7,447 bases of DNA from Bifidobacterium breve (GTDB taxonomy: Bacteria; Actinomycetota; Acidimicrobiia; Acidimicrobiales; Ilumatobacteraceae): contig CALPPJ020000057.1 of assembly GCA_943325425.2 (NCBI GenBank), positions 1-7,447 of the forward strand, in the 5' to 3' direction. A program made the translations under genes and the position numbers. Shown one piece after another: positions 6,753 to 7,447 of the stretch; the stretch's first letter is position 1; the number at the start of each line of letters is the position of its first letter. The notes beneath the pieces were generated by a model. That model was not told the DNA's origin. It did not search any database and saw only the letters and a list, made by a program, of their open reading frames with translations.

Positions 6753-7447
6753 TCAGGCGTGTCGAACAAGACCTTGGTCGATCACAACGCGATCGCCAAC
6801 TGATGTTGTAAATACGGTTTCGCCCGCACCGGTGTTCCACATGCGAACAGTCAGTGCATCGCCGGGCATCACTGGTGACGAAAATCGTCCTTCGATGTGC
6901 TTGAACTTGGTGACATCGTTGTTGCACAATGCTCCAAGCAAGGCACGACCGGTGAATCCATACGAGCACAAACCGTGCAAAATCGGTCGATCAAATCCAC
7001 CGATGGCCGCAAACGAAGGATCGGTGTGCAGTGGGTTACGGTCGCCCGACAAGCGATAGACAAAAGCCTGATCGGGTGATGTCTGCAATGTCACTTCATG
7101 ATCGGGAGCCTTGGCCGGTGGTTCATTCTGGGGGCCCGAAGGTCCACGATCGCCGTCCCAGCCGCCTTCTCCACGAATGAACACCGATGAACGTGTCGTC
7201 CACAACAATTCGCCGGTCTTCAACTTCGTTTCAGCTTCGGTGACAACAACGGCAGCTTTGCCTTTGTCGTACATCGCGACAACCTTGTCTTGCACAGTTG
7301 CTTCTGCTTCGACCGGAATTGGGCGATGCAAAGTAATTGCTTGTGAACCATGCACTAACAATGCCCAGTTAAAGGTCCCGATTTCGGCCATCGCGCTCTT
7401 GCCTGGCGATGTCGTTCCTGATCCGGCTACTACAGCGAACGTCGGGA
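6753..7447 (-). CDS. MaoC-family (R)-specific enoyl-CoA hydratase, 5' end beyond the window
   Basis: The visible 231 codons are the C-terminal part of a double hot-dog hydratase-2 enzyme; family members usually have about 280-300 residues. The frame stays open through the window edge, and the codons before the ATG at 7391 (PTFAVVAG...) continue the family sequence, so that ATG is internal. Counting from it, the hydratase-2 signature is YRLSGDRNPLHTDPSFA (112-128), with D117 and H122 as the catalytic pair, followed by FDRPILHG (133-140). The first half (LLVHGSQAITLHRPIP, 11-26) belongs to the non-catalytic hot-dog repeat that shapes the acyl tunnel. Such enzymes hydrate trans-2-enoyl-CoA to (R)-3-hydroxyacyl-CoA, or do the reverse. 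In Actinobacteria they serve beta-oxidation, sterol side-chain breakdown or fatty-acid synthesis; which applies here is not visible. The gene converges on nucS with an 18-nt gap. Confidence 0.93.
   Translation of the reverse strand, partial: PTFAVVAGSGTTSPGKSAMAEIGTFNWALLVHGSQAITLHRPIPVEAEATVQDKVVAMYDKGKAAVVVTEAETKLKTGELLWTTRSSVFIRGEGGWDGDRGPSGPQNEPPAKAPDHEVTLQTSPDQAFVYRLSGDRNPLHTDPSFAAIGGFDRPILHGLCSYGFTGRALLGALCNNDVTKFKHIEGRFSSPVMPGDALTVRMWNTGAGETVFTTSVGDRVVIDQGLVRHA

Noticed and set aside
1..7447. Mobile element, CRISPR array, tRNA/rRNA or phage signature
   Set aside because: I found no transposase or integrase motif, no regularly spaced repeats, and no cloverleaf or rRNA-like sequence. 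Apart from the 159-bp divergent region, the window is almost fully covered by genes.

Overview
The window looks like ordinary chromosomal DNA from a member of the Actinobacteria (Actinomycetota). The strongest pointer is an intact NucS/EndoMS mismatch endonuclease whose sequence closely follows the mycobacterial type. GTG starts, tightly packed genes and a MaoC-type double hot-dog hydratase fit this. Base composition looks moderate by eye rather than very GC-rich, which would suit a free-living aquatic lineage such as Acidimicrobiia. That finer placement is a guess. I see no mobile element, CRISPR array, tRNA, rRNA or origin.

Layout, left to right. (1) 14-1507 (+) encodes an unrecognised exported protein made of two copies of one roughly 200-residue domain, with strictly paired Cys and His residues. 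Its 3' end overlaps, tail to tail, the end of (2) 1458-2624 (-), a 12-helix MFS permease of the FucP/NaGLT1 (MFSD4) type. This permease follows directly on (3) 2621-4282 (-), a protein with a rifampicin-phosphotransferase-like middle region and a PEP-utiliser swivelling-His domain but no ATP-grasp domain. The stop of (3) overlaps a CTG codon that is the best available start for the permease, so the two look translationally coupled. A divergent intergenic region of about 160 bp (4283-4441) carries two short perfect dyads. On its right, reading rightwards, are (4) 4442-6055 (+), an ABC1/UbiB/ADCK-family atypical kinase, and, 19 nt later, (5) 6075-6734 (+), NucS. The last gene, (6) 6753-7447 (-), is the C-terminal part of a MaoC-family (R)-enoyl-CoA hydratase that runs off the right edge. 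It converges on nucS with an 18-nt gap.

Probable transcription units: the exported protein alone or with genes upstream of the window; the PEP-utiliser plus permease as a two-gene operon; the UbiB-like kinase plus nucS as a two-gene unit; and the hydratase from outside the window. The most unusual parts are the duplicated Cys/His exported protein and the coupled pair of an ATP-grasp-less PEP-utiliser and a sugar-type permease. Neither has a function that can be assigned from sequence alone.
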